Positions 53,501 to 60,974 of a DNA stretch of 64,000 bases are shown piece after piece. The stretch is from DASYLJ01 sp964404165 (GTDB taxonomy: Bacteria; Desulfobacterota; Binatia; DP-6), in assembly GCA_964404165.1 (NCBI GenBank), contig CAYOIZ010000015.1, forward strand, positions 1-64,000. The letters run 5' to 3'. Within the stretch, counting starts at the first letter, position 1. The number at the start of each line of letters is the position of its first letter. The translations under genes were made by a program, and so were the position numbers. The notes below the pieces were generated by a model that made no database searches, had not been told where the DNA came from, and saw only the letters and a program-made list of their open reading frames with translations.

Positions 53501-53657
53501 CCACTTCGCCTCCGGGTCCAATCAGCGGCGCTTCGGCCACGGCGAAGCGTCCGGTGGTGCAGAGCGGCGGCTTGGGTGCGCTCCAGGTCACCGCTGGGCG
53601 TTGCATCGCGAACGATACGCCCAATGCCAACACCAATATCTTCGGAACGGTCGACAT
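50592..53657 (-). CDS. Exported beta-propeller / di-haem cytochrome c peroxidase-like protein
   Basis: A 1021-residue predicted exported protein. After the signal (VPKILVLALGVSFAMQ) comes an unnamed domain at about 35-135 (CTTGRFAVAEAPL ... VCGDDVVD), then a Cys-rich CGDxxxDxGxGEQCD motif like DUF4215, a YVTN propeller (VYVANTVSGTVSVIDL), and a peroxidase-like domain with two CXXCH haem motifs: C655-A-S-C-H and C797-V-A-C-H. The MauG/CcpA-type fold uses two haems to reduce peroxide or oxidise proteins. ATG 53657 is preceded by GAGGAG; an upstream in-frame start at 53780 would lack a signal. It is 274 bp downstream of the 1649-residue protein gene. Confidence 0.82.
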   Translation of the reverse strand: MSTVPKILVLALGVSFAMQRPAVTWSAPKPPLCTTGRFAVAEAPLIGPGGEVVVLQNRTIAVGTLCGERRAKLRRRKKGTSVIAGFAKGSCDGVAGRARLKAVITDDCSVMTGTFSIRGVATEFTATTSVCGDDVVDVGLGEQCDGSAAGCGASEACSADCRCLATRADKSSPIELTADGATLVAANTDTDTISFFEVGTDARLTKLQEVAVGQEPRSVATLVSKPWVYVANTVSGTVSVIDLTDYTTVATIDVGTEPQAIVASPNGRFVYVATANANAVDVIDTATNQVVETIPVGRSPRALAITNDGDDDDLDEHLYVPNFFGRPRAGFVPPTSAGLGGTDGAGAAFPAGAKGQPIVGEGIFDDSREGVVDVVSTATNTVVDEVVLAPIADTGFKLARGQFVNSTPTDAPRTIFADGGTDGAVTQNTGAFPNLLQSIAIFDGRGFVPSSAASPEPPLRFNGNVQSLMSVFDVDSNAELADQTFNMNRGINFDLPGGLLDAQVRDNTDRLFPSVPVDIDCSDATGVCWVVSQGSDFIVRMDFEASGKPTINAPTAAGPFAQSPVVRIPTIDPANATSAGRNPRGIVLDADGTHGYVVCPTTRDVVVADLVGNTVLERVRSSELPTDLLELSILRGKIDFFTSRPFWSDRGWGGCASCHPDGRTDNVTWSFEAGPRQTISLDGTFSNLEGLGDQRLLNWTPVRDENPDFELNTRGVFGGRGFIVTNTDVNADGITPDSDPNVRNYGPASSDRSTQQTDITNWIAFAVRSPIAPPSTSGDPERGRNIFGEAAPGGANCVACHSGAKWTTSRVTYDPVDANPIPGTDTGIVNIADLGAVFLNGFNSAAGAGRACEVPAPPGAVERLRIMRQVGTFAATNPIEVRHGAISPVNTVAPALAVAAAFGGDGFNTPTLLGIGDTAPYFRTGSAASLEEVFGIGTDPNVLAAATAHWRAGTGGDENVLDDDPSAVTDLISFLRTIDDGTTPFPAADLAPDDAVFADAAALCDCAKDVPVGTPVLDCRP

Positions 53658-53931
53658 CAGAATCTCCTCAGCGCCTCGCGGGCGCATGTTGAGGACCGCG
53701 CGCTGCTGGCAGCGGTCGGAAGCGCAGAACGAAAGCTCCCGGATCGATGACCAATCTTCCCGGTGTCGGATTTTCCGCAATCCTCATTTCGCGACCCGCG
53801 ACGAGCCTTTCCATCCTGTCGGCGATGGAGGTGCACCGTCGGCATGCAGCGCCGCTGGGGTGCATCCAATCGCACCCCGACTACGTCCGAGGGACGTCGT
53901 CGGATGCGGCACGTCGGGGTCCCGACGCGGT

Positions 53932-56900
53932 TCAGGGGAGCGGCGCGCCGCCCTTCGCCTTGAGCTGTGCGGCGTCGTTCTTCTGGAACGCCGACGCGCG
54001 GTACTCGGCCTCGAAGCAGGCGCCACCATCGGCCGAGAGCTGCACCAGGACGGGTCCCGTGACCGGCAGAGGCGGCACGTCGACCAGCATGCCCTTGCCC
54101 TTCGCGGAGACGGCGGCCTTGCCCGCGGAGCCCGCCTTGAGCTTCAGGACCTGCAGGCCGCTCGGCGTTCCGAGCTTGTTGCCGTACTGGAACCCCTTGG
54201 TGCCGGTCGCCTTCCAGCACGCCTTGCCGGCGCAGGTGCCGCCGGCGGGCGCGATCGCGCCGGCGATGAGCGTGCGCGCCGGGCCGTCGTAGAGACAGAG
54301 GCGAACGTTGCTCGTGGTGCGGGGATCGCCGAAGTCGGCGGTGACCGTGGCATCGCCCTTGTTCCACTTCCAGTCGATCAGATCCCCCTTGTCGGGGGTG
54401 GCGTTCTTCACGACCAGTACGGCCTTCAGGTCCTCGACCGGCGCCTTGCAGCCGGCGAGCGGCTGCTGCGCACAGCCGTGCGACGCGAGGTCGCACGCGT
54501 CGCCCACGCCGTCGCCGTCGAGGTCGGACTGCAGGGGATCGGGGGTGGTCGGGCAGTCGTCGAGATCGTCCGTCACGCCGTCACCGTCGGTGTCGGCGGC
54601 CGACAGCGCCACGACGACGGGCTGCGCCTGGCAGAACGAGCCGCTCGGGCAGTCGTCGGTGGTCGCGCAGGCACCCGGGCTCGTCGTGGTGCACACCAGG
54701 GTCGCCGGGCTGCAATAGGTGCCGTCCGCACAGGGGTCGGCCGCGGGGTCGCAGGCGATCGCGGGGGTGATGCTGCAGCGGCCGCCGGGCGCGGTGAAGA
54801 CCTCGCTCGCCTCCTCGGTGTCGAGGGGATCGCTGCTGGTGTCGGCATCGACGGGGCCGATCACGGTGGTCACGCCGCTGCACGCGTCGAAGCGCTGCAG
54901 GACCAGGCCGCCGATGACGCCGTTGCCGTCGCGATCCTGGTTCTGCTCGGCCTCGAGCGTCAGGAACTTCACCGACGCCCCCTCCACCTTGTACGGCTGC
55001 GCCGGGTCGCAGATCTCGAGCCGGCACGGCGTCACCGTCTGGCCGACGTTGGTGAGCGTGCCCGTCTCCATGTCGTAGACCTGCAGCACGCCGTCCGTCG
55101 TGTCGCCGTCGCCGTTGAGCGAGCCGTCGCCCTGCGCCGCCTCGCTGGTCCGGAAGGCGAGGAGATGGCGCGTCCCGCAGGCGGTGGGGGTGGGCTCGCC
55201 GAGCACCAGCTCCTCGCCCGCCTGGCCGAGGTTCCGCAGGCCGAAGCCGCCGTGCTCGTAGACGTGCACGACGCGGTCTGCGGCGTCACCGTCGCCGTTC
55301 AGCACGGCGGCGTTCTGCTGCGCCTCGGGGACCAGGAATGCCACCCGATTGCCCGAGACGACGAGCGCGTCCGCGGCGCGGGCCACGTTCGTCCATGCGC
55401 CCGCGCCGAGCGCGCGGACCTGCAGGACGGTGTCGGTCGCGTCGCCGTCGCCGTTCATGGTGGTGGCGTTCTGGGCGGCTTCGTCGGCCAGGGCGGCCAC
55501 GAGCGTGGACGAGAGCGTCACGCCGCTCGCCGCCAGCGCGAGGTTCTGCACCGGGCCGGCGGCGATCGAGAGCTGGACGACGAGATCGTCCGTGTCGGCG
55601 TCGAGGTTCAGGGACCCGCCCGGGCAGCCCGCGATGCCGACCGTCGACTCCGGACGCAGGAACGCGGCATTGCCTGCCGACACCGACACCGCATCGGCCG
55701 GGCACAGGGTGGTGATCGCGCCGCTGGTCGCGTCGATCGCCTCGAGCACGGTGTCGTCGAGGACGCCGTCGGGGAAGAGCAACGCGTCCGCACCCTCGGG
55801 ATCGGCGGCGTCGATGCCGCGCACGTAGGCGTCGGACGTGCCGTTCGTGTCGGCGCCCGGTGCGAGGAGATCGGCGCTGGTCTCGAAGGCGACGGTATTG
55901 CCGTCGGCGGAGATCGCCGTACGCGTCACGCTGGCACCGGCGGGGGCGCCACCCACGTCGACACTCGCCAGCCGCGTCGTGCCGGTGACGCGATCGTGCA
56001 CGTAGGCCTGGAAGCCACTGACCGGCCCCGGCACGAGATTCGTCGTATCGCTCTGGAACGCGACGTAGCGCCCGTCGTCCGAGAGACCGTCGCTCGACCC
56101 GAGGATGCTGAAGGTTCCGCCGACGGCCTCGCTGCCGTCGGAGGCGACGGAGACGCGCTCCGTGATCCCGGTCTGGCGATCGCGGACGAAGACGTCCTCG
56201 ATGCCGTTCGTGTCCTCGCCGATGCCGAGGATCGCGTCACCGGCGATGAAGGCCACGACGCGGCCGTCGAAGCTGAAGCCGACCGGGAGCAGGTCGCCCC
56301 CCACCACGTCGCCGCCGAAGTCCGGGTGCAGTCGGGCCAGGAACTCGGTGACGCCGGCGGCGCGATCGCGGAGGTACGAGTAGGTGGGGCCGCCGGCGCC
56401 CGGCAGCAGATTGCTCGCGTCGCTCTCGAACGCGACCACGTTGCCGTCGCCGGAGATGCCGATCTTGTTCATGCCCGCGGCGGCATCGCCCTGGACGCCA
56501 CCCTGCCCGACGCTCACCCGCTCGGTGGTGTTCAGCACCATGTCGCGCACGAAGACGTCGGCGACGCCGTTGGTGTCCTGGCCCGGAGGGAGCAGGTCGC
56601 TCGCCGCGCTGACGAAGGCCACGAAGCGTCCGTCGTCCGACATGGCGATGCGGGCGCTGTCCACCGGGGCCGACTCGCCGCCGCCGAGCGCGACGTTCAC
56701 GCGTCGGGTCTGGAGCGTCACCGTGTCGTGCACGAACACGTCCAGGCCGCCGTTCCCGTCCCCGCCCGGTCCCAGGAGATTGGTCGCCGCGCTGGCGAAC
56801 GCGACGTACCGCCCGTCGCGCGAGAGCCGGAGGTCACCGAACGTCCCGGTGTCGGCCTCGCCGGCGCCACCGTCCGGAACGCTCACGCGCACCGTCGCGC

Positions 56901-58881
56901 CGGTCGCGAGATCGTGCCGGAAGACGTCGGTGAGGGCGTTCGTATCCGCGCCTGGTCCGATCAGGTCGTTGCTGAGACTCGTGAAGGCGACGAAGCGCCC
57001 GTCCGCCGAGAGCGCCGTGTCCGACCCGCCGAACCCGGCTTCGCCGCCGCCGTCCGCGAGACTGCCGCGCACGGTGCCGCGGGCCGCGTTGTCGGGCTCC
57101 GAGGTGCGCACGAACACCCGTCCGCCGGACACGGCGATCGGTGCGCCGTCGATCTTCGACGCGCCGTCGACGGCACGATCGCGCGGGAGCACGGTCTCAC
57201 CACCGCCCAGACGGAAGATGCGCAGCACCCCGTCGAGCGTGTCGCCGTCGTCGTTCTCGTCGCACAGATTCTGCGCGAACTCGTTCTCGAGGAACGCCAG
57301 CACGTCGCCCTCCACCGCCAGGGCGGGAAAGGCGAACGGCGGCCGGCTGACGCGCTGGATGGCGCGTCCGTCCGCGGTGGCGCCGAGGCCACACGACGAG
57401 GTCGGGTTCAGCGGCTCCCCTTCGCCCGACGCGCGACTCCGCAGCGTCACGACGGAGTCTTCGGTGTCGCCGTCGCCGTTGCGATCGACGCCGTCGATCG
57501 ACTCGCGGAATGCGAAGGTGCGCGCGGTCGTGCTGGCGGTGAGCCCGTCGAGCGGCACGGGGCTCTGCGCCTCCATGGCGTACGACACGCACAGGTTGCC
57601 CGGACCGGTGCAGAGCCCGGGATTGCCCGTGCAGTCCTGGTGCGGCGGCAGCTGGCAGAACTGCGGCACCGTGCGCGGCACGACGAGCGGGCCGCCGCCG
57701 GCGACCAGCGACGTCAGGTCGAACAGCTCGCCGCAGGCGCCCGTCGTGCACTCGTTGCCGATGGGGCACAACGTCGCGGGCGCATCGACGCAGGAGCGCG
57801 CGCAGGTGCCGTCCTTGCAGTCGAAGGTGCGCGCGCAGCGCTGCCCGGCGACGGCACCCCCGACGCAGGTGCCGTGACGACGTGCGATGCGGATCGTGGT
57901 GTAGGGCGCGTCGACCGACCCGAAGAGCGTCACCACGTTGGGATCGCCGACGGTGGGATCGAGCTGCGGCTCGAGGATCGGCGGCAGCACGCCGCCTTCG
58001 GGAGAGTACGAGGTGACGAAGGTCTGATCGGGCACGACGAACGGCAGCGGCGACGCGATCCGCGTCCGCACCAGGCGCGGCACCGGCAGACCCTGGTCGG
58101 CGGTGAGCACGCCCTGCCACACCACCGGCATCAGCAGGTTGCCGTCGACGTCCTCGGCGATGCGCAGCTCGGTCGCCGTCGCGGTGCAGGGCGGCGAACC
58201 CTGGAAGCAGGTCGTGGAGTATTTGTTCGGCGGTGGCAGCGCGGTGAAGTGGGGGAAGACGTCGTTGCGGGCCGTCGCGCCACACGCGCCGTCGTTGAAG
58301 TACAGCTCGTCGACGCACGCCATGAGGCCGCTCTGCGCCGCACACGTCTGCGCCGCGAGCTGGCAGGGCAACGGATCGGTTCTCGGCGTGACGGCGACGA
58401 CGGCCGGACCGGAGAGCGTCAGGTCGTCGTTCGGCGCGCCGAGCTCGGCGTCGGTGTCGGGAAATGGGAAGACGATGCGGCGGTCGCCGAGGTCGAGATC
58501 CGTACGGGTCTCGAGGCCGGGTGTGGTCTGACACACCGCGGACGCGACGTCCGGCATGGCCGCGCACGTCGCCGTGTCGATGCCGCTGCAGTCCGTCGCG
58601 AGCGCGACGACGCGATTGGTACCGCCCGGCGCCTTGAAGACGACGGTGACGACGTGGTCCGATCCCGACGGCTGAAACCCGGGCGAGACGTCGCACGCAC
58701 GCAGCCGGACCTCGAGACGCTCCCCCGGCGCCGCGAAGGGCCGATTCGTCGCACCGAGCGCGCCGTCGAACGTCTTCGCGGTTCCCGGGATCAGGTTGCA
58801 GGCGGCCTGCGCGGAGTGTGCTGCGAGCGTCGAGCCCGCGAGACAGCAGAGCAACAGCAGTCGGGCCGACGAACGGAGCAT
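53932..58881 (-). CDS. Large exported multi-repeat protein (PD40 propeller, calcium-type repeats, accessory domain)
   Basis: A 1649-residue predicted exported protein with perfect AAGGAGG before ATG 58881 and signal MLRSSARLLLLCCLAGSTLA. In order: a Cys-rich N-terminal part; PD40/TolB-like propeller repeats (about 600-1010) with SDDGRFVAF and DTNGxxDVFVRD; calcium-type repeats (about 1080-1330) with LNGDGDxxDxVLQV; a thrombospondin type 3-like repeat near 1430-1465 (DTDGDGVTDDLDDCP, DLDGDGVGDACD); and a C-terminal accessory domain (about 1485-1645) also seen in the DUF3089 protein. Function unknown; cell-surface adhesion or calcium-dependent assembly is likely. No pilus or secretion-system gene sits beside it. 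Confidence 0.82.
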   Translation of the reverse strand: MLRSSARLLLLCCLAGSTLAAHSAQAACNLIPGTAKTFDGALGATNRPFAAPGERLEVRLRACDVSPGFQPSGSDHVVTVVFKAPGGTNRVVALATDCSGIDTATCAAMPDVASAVCQTTPGLETRTDLDLGDRRIVFPFPDTDAELGAPNDDLTLSGPAVVAVTPRTDPLPCQLAAQTCAAQSGLMACVDELYFNDGACGATARNDVFPHFTALPPPNKYSTTCFQGSPPCTATATELRIAEDVDGNLLMPVVWQGVLTADQGLPVPRLVRTRIASPLPFVVPDQTFVTSYSPEGGVLPPILEPQLDPTVGDPNVVTLFGSVDAPYTTIRIARRHGTCVGGAVAGQRCARTFDCKDGTCARSCVDAPATLCPIGNECTTGACGELFDLTSLVAGGGPLVVPRTVPQFCQLPPHQDCTGNPGLCTGPGNLCVSYAMEAQSPVPLDGLTASTTARTFAFRESIDGVDRNGDGDTEDSVVTLRSRASGEGEPLNPTSSCGLGATADGRAIQRVSRPPFAFPALAVEGDVLAFLENEFAQNLCDENDDGDTLDGVLRIFRLGGGETVLPRDRAVDGASKIDGAPIAVSGGRVFVRTSEPDNAARGTVRGSLADGGGEAGFGGSDTALSADGRFVAFTSLSNDLIGPGADTNALTDVFRHDLATGATVRVSVPDGGAGEADTGTFGDLRLSRDGRYVAFASAATNLLGPGGDGNGGLDVFVHDTVTLQTRRVNVALGGGESAPVDSARIAMSDDGRFVAFVSAASDLLPPGQDTNGVADVFVRDMVLNTTERVSVGQGGVQGDAAAGMNKIGISGDGNVVAFESDASNLLPGAGGPTYSYLRDRAAGVTEFLARLHPDFGGDVVGGDLLPVGFSFDGRVVAFIAGDAILGIGEDTNGIEDVFVRDRQTGITERVSVASDGSEAVGGTFSILGSSDGLSDDGRYVAFQSDTTNLVPGPVSGFQAYVHDRVTGTTRLASVDVGGAPAGASVTRTAISADGNTVAFETSADLLAPGADTNGTSDAYVRGIDAADPEGADALLFPDGVLDDTVLEAIDATSGAITTLCPADAVSVSAGNAAFLRPESTVGIAGCPGGSLNLDADTDDLVVQLSIAAGPVQNLALAASGVTLSSTLVAALADEAAQNATTMNGDGDATDTVLQVRALGAGAWTNVARAADALVVSGNRVAFLVPEAQQNAAVLNGDGDAADRVVHVYEHGGFGLRNLGQAGEELVLGEPTPTACGTRHLLAFRTSEAAQGDGSLNGDGDTTDGVLQVYDMETGTLTNVGQTVTPCRLEICDPAQPYKVEGASVKFLTLEAEQNQDRDGNGVIGGLVLQRFDACSGVTTVIGPVDADTSSDPLDTEEASEVFTAPGGRCSITPAIACDPAADPCADGTYCSPATLVCTTTSPGACATTDDCPSGSFCQAQPVVVALSAADTDGDGVTDDLDDCPTTPDPLQSDLDGDGVGDACDLASHGCAQQPLAGCKAPVEDLKAVLVVKNATPDKGDLIDWKWNKGDATVTADFGDPRTTSNVRLCLYDGPARTLIAGAIAPAGGTCAGKACWKATGTKGFQYGNKLGTPSGLQVLKLKAGSAGKAAVSAKGKGMLVDVPPLPVTGPVLVQLSADGGACFEAEYRASAFQKNDAAQLKAKGGAPLP
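54890..55630 (-). repeat. NGDGD calcium-type repeats inside the 1649-residue protein
   Basis: Coding repeats, each ending in an Asn-Gly-Asp-Gly-Asp motif that reads GGCGACGGCGACGC-like on the minus strand (plus-strand blocks GCCGTCGCCGTTCA at about 55113, 55296 and 55443). Diverged copies with Asp spacing preserved lie near 54915 and 57230-57490. Confidence 0.65.
55840..57030 (-). repeat. PD40-type propeller repeats inside the 1649-residue protein
   Basis: About six to seven coding repeats of roughly 58 residues, each with S-x-D-G-R-x-V-A-F and D-T-N-G-x-x-D-V-F-V-R-D. On the plus strand the block GTCGGCGTC...GTTCGTGTC recurs. It marks a six- or seven-bladed propeller. Confidence 0.65.
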
Positions 58882-59070
58882 GTCCGGATCCTCCTTCGAG
58901 CCGATCGCACCGCCGCGGCCCGATCGTCATGCGCTGGTCGACGTAACGCGCGAGCGAAGTTGCGAGCAAGCTGAAACTCCATCCAAGAGTGGAATACATC
59001 CCTCGTGGGAGCTTGCGATCAGCGATGCCCGCCGCGGAAGCACCGGAATGCCCGCTCCGTGAGCAACGCG

Positions 59071-59089
59071 CTGCCTGCGGCGCGGGCAG
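59071..59089 (-). terminator. Terminator-like hairpin after the MFS gene
   Basis: CTGCCTGC (59071-59078) pairs with GCGGGCAG (59082-59089) with one G-T pair, loop GGC. It begins about 10 bases after the MFS stop on the minus strand, so it fits the end of the vapB-vapC-MFS transcript. Confidence 0.45.
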
Positions 59090-59099
59090 TCTGTGGAAT

Positions 59100-60305
59100 T
59101 TACACGCGCAGCGTGCGGAGCCGCGTGTTGCCGAGGACGAACGCCAGCACGGCGACCATGATCACGGCATTGAGGACGTAGGGCGCATGCGGGTTCATCT
59201 GGTAGAGCGAGGTGCCGAGCACCGGCCCGAAGACGTTGCCGAGGACGGTGAGGCCGCCCAGCAGCCCCGCCACCGCGCCCTGCTCGTCGGCGCGCACGGC
59301 GAGTGACGCCCCCGCGGCGCTTCCCGGTCGCACGAGCCCCACGCCGACGCCGAGCGACGCCAGCGCCAGCAGGTACTCCGGGAGTCCGTCGCCCAGACAC
59401 AGCAGCAGGAACGCCGCCAGCATCAGCGGCACGCCCGCCCGCATCATGAGACGCGCGGTCGGACGGAACCGCTGGATCAGGAAGAGCTGCGACAGCAGGC
59501 CGGACGCGGCGAGCGCCACGAAGCCGAGCCCGGCACGCTGCGCGGCCTCCTTCGCGGTGAGCCCGAGGACGTCCTGCAGGAAGAGCGCGAAGGTGATCAC
59601 GGTGGTAGCCCGCACCGCCTGCAGGGCCGCGGTGACGAGGAGGAACGGCGTCACGCGACGATCGGTCCAGGCGATGCGTCGCGGCGTCTCGCCGTGCTTG
59701 CGCACGGGCCCCTCCTCCGGCAGCCAGCGCCAGATCACCGCCGCGCTCAGCGCCGACAGCGCCGCCGTGAAGAAGAGCGGCGCCGTCAGCGCGATGGTGG
59801 CGAGCACCGCACCGACCGCAGGTCCCACCGTCTCCCCGAAGCCGATCGCCGCGCTGACGAACGCCACGCCCGCCGCGCGCTCGCTGGCCGACGTGCGATC
59901 GGCCACGTACGCCTGTGACGCGGGTCCAGTGCCCGACCCGATCAGCGCGAACACGCACCGTGACGCGATCAACATCGGCCAGACCAGCGCCGCGGGCAGC
60001 AGGCCCGCCCCGCCGAGCGCGATCGTCGTGCCGAGCAGCGCCATCGATAGGCCGAAGCCGAGGAGCCCGATCAGCACGACGGGCCGTCGCCCCCAGACGT
60101 CGCTCTGCCGTCCCCACCATGGGCTGACGAAGATCCAGAAGCTCGCCGACGTCGCGAAGATGACCGAGATCTGCACCGGCGAGATGCCGAGCTCGCGCGC
60201 CGCGGGCGGCAGGATGGCGAACAGCATCGACTGCCCGAGCCCGATGCAGACGAGGCAGACGAAGAGTATCCGGAAACCGCGGGGTCGCGGAGGTGCGGCG
60301 GTCAC
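59100..60305 (-). CDS. Major facilitator superfamily transporter
   Basis: A 401-residue, roughly 12-helix inner-membrane transporter of the drug-H+ antiporter type. The loop 2-3 motif A appears as GRQSDVWGRRPV, and ASRCVFALIGSGTGPASQAYV carries features of helices 4-5. The substrate is unknown. GTG 60305 overlaps the vapC stop (GTGA), so its translation is coupled to the toxin gene. The hairpin at 59071-59089 follows. Confidence 0.9.
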   Translation of the reverse strand: MTAAPPRPRGFRILFVCLVCIGLGQSMLFAILPPAARELGISPVQISVIFATSASFWIFVSPWWGRQSDVWGRRPVVLIGLLGFGLSMALLGTTIALGGAGLLPAALVWPMLIASRCVFALIGSGTGPASQAYVADRTSASERAAGVAFVSAAIGFGETVGPAVGAVLATIALTAPLFFTAALSALSAAVIWRWLPEEGPVRKHGETPRRIAWTDRRVTPFLLVTAALQAVRATTVITFALFLQDVLGLTAKEAAQRAGLGFVALAASGLLSQLFLIQRFRPTARLMMRAGVPLMLAAFLLLCLGDGLPEYLLALASLGVGVGLVRPGSAAGASLAVRADEQGAVAGLLGGLTVLGNVFGPVLGTSLYQMNPHAPYVLNAVIMVAVLAFVLGNTRLRTLRV

Positions 60306-60700
60306 GCGATCACGGCGACGAGGTTCGCCGCTTCGATCCGCGTGTCGCTCGTGACGAGGTTCGCCCCGTGCTGCTGGGCCGTCGCGACGATCAGCATGTC
60401 GGCCGGATCACGCAGAGTGGTGAGGCGCGCCGCCGTGACCAGCACGGGCAGCGTCAGCGGAATGAGCACCAGGCCGGGAACCGTGGTGGCCCGCTGGAGC
60501 CAGGCATCGACAGGGGTCGAGAAGCGGAGCTTGCCGCGCTGGCAGAGGAGCGCCACCTCCCAGCACGAGATGATCGACAGCATCACCACCGCGGTGGACT
60601 GCCGGGTTCGGTCGATCGTCGCTCGCTGCGTGCGGCTCAGTCGGTCCGGTCGGGTGAGCCACCACACCCACGCGTGTGTGTCGAGGACGATCGGCGTCAT
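60302..60700 (-). CDS. vapC: VapC-type PIN-domain toxin
   Basis: A 132-residue PIN-domain ribonuclease. The acidic catalytic residues are Asp7 (LDTHAW), Glu48 (SCWEVAL), Asp98/Asp101 (RDPADMLIVATA) and Asp119 (TSDTRI), so it should be an active toxin. ATG 60700 overlaps the stop of the upstream antitoxin gene (ATGA), the typical antitoxin-first arrangement. Its own stop overlaps the MFS start, which is unusual. Confidence 0.92.
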   Translation of the reverse strand: MTPIVLDTHAWVWWLTRPDRLSRTQRATIDRTRQSTAVVMLSIISCWEVALLCQRGKLRFSTPVDAWLQRATTVPGLVLIPLTLPVLVTAARLTTLRDPADMLIVATAQQHGANLVTSDTRIEAANLVAVIA

Positions 60701-60936
60701 CGCCGATTGGCATTCCAGGCGAGACCCGTGTCGAAATCCTCGACACGGTCGCCACCCACCAGCGTGCCCCGAAGACTCGCGACGGGATCGTCGGCCGGGA
60801 GCGCATCGAGCGGCACGAGGCGTGCGATGGGCTTGCCCCGCTTGGTGATGACGATCTCCTGCCGCTCACGCGCGACCTCTTCGACCAGCCCGAGGCAGTG
60901 CGCTTTGAGCTCCGAAACGGCGATCGTCCTTGCCAT
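60697..60936 (-). CDS. vapB: Phd/YefM-family (VapB-like) antitoxin
   Basis: A 79-residue antitoxin. The N-terminal segment (TIAVSELKAHCLGLVEEV, then VITKRGKPIARLVP) is the Phd/YefM dimer and DNA-binding fold; the acidic C-terminus (DFDTGLAWNANRR) is where toxin binding is expected. It has a good AAGGTGGG upstream. Phd-type antitoxins autoregulate their operon, and a palindrome spans this start codon. Type II pair with the downstream PIN toxin. Confidence 0.9.
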   Translation of the reverse strand: MARTIAVSELKAHCLGLVEEVARERQEIVITKRGKPIARLVPLDALPADDPVASLRGTLVGGDRVEDFDTGLAWNANRR

Positions 60937-60971
60937 GGGCCCACCTTCATCTGCCCATGGTCAAGTGTCAA
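60933..60971 (-). promoter_or_regulatory. Candidate vapBC promoter and operator
   Basis: An inverted repeat CCATGGG (60933-60939) / CCCATGG (60954-60960) straddles the antitoxin ribosome binding site and includes its start codon, and TTGACA (complement of 60966-60971) could be a -35 box. A palindrome here is where an autoregulatory antitoxin would bind. A good -10 is not evident. Confidence 0.45.
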
Positions 60972-60974
60972 TGG

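Noticed and set aside
53912..53927. 6-bp hairpin CGTCGG/CCGACG just after the 1649-residue gene
   Set aside because: Too short, with a G/T-containing loop and no tail, to call a terminator.
52984..58974. Plus-strand open frame of 1996 codons opposite the two large exported proteins
   Set aside because: No ribosome binding site and no protein-like segments; it is the complement of repeat-rich minus-strand genes that carry signal peptides, haem motifs and perfect Shine-Dalgarno sequences.
58967..59018. Inverted repeat GCAAGCT...AGCTTGC before the 1649-residue gene
   Set aside because: Only 7 bp with a loop of more than 30 bases; could be chance, and no regulator is implied.
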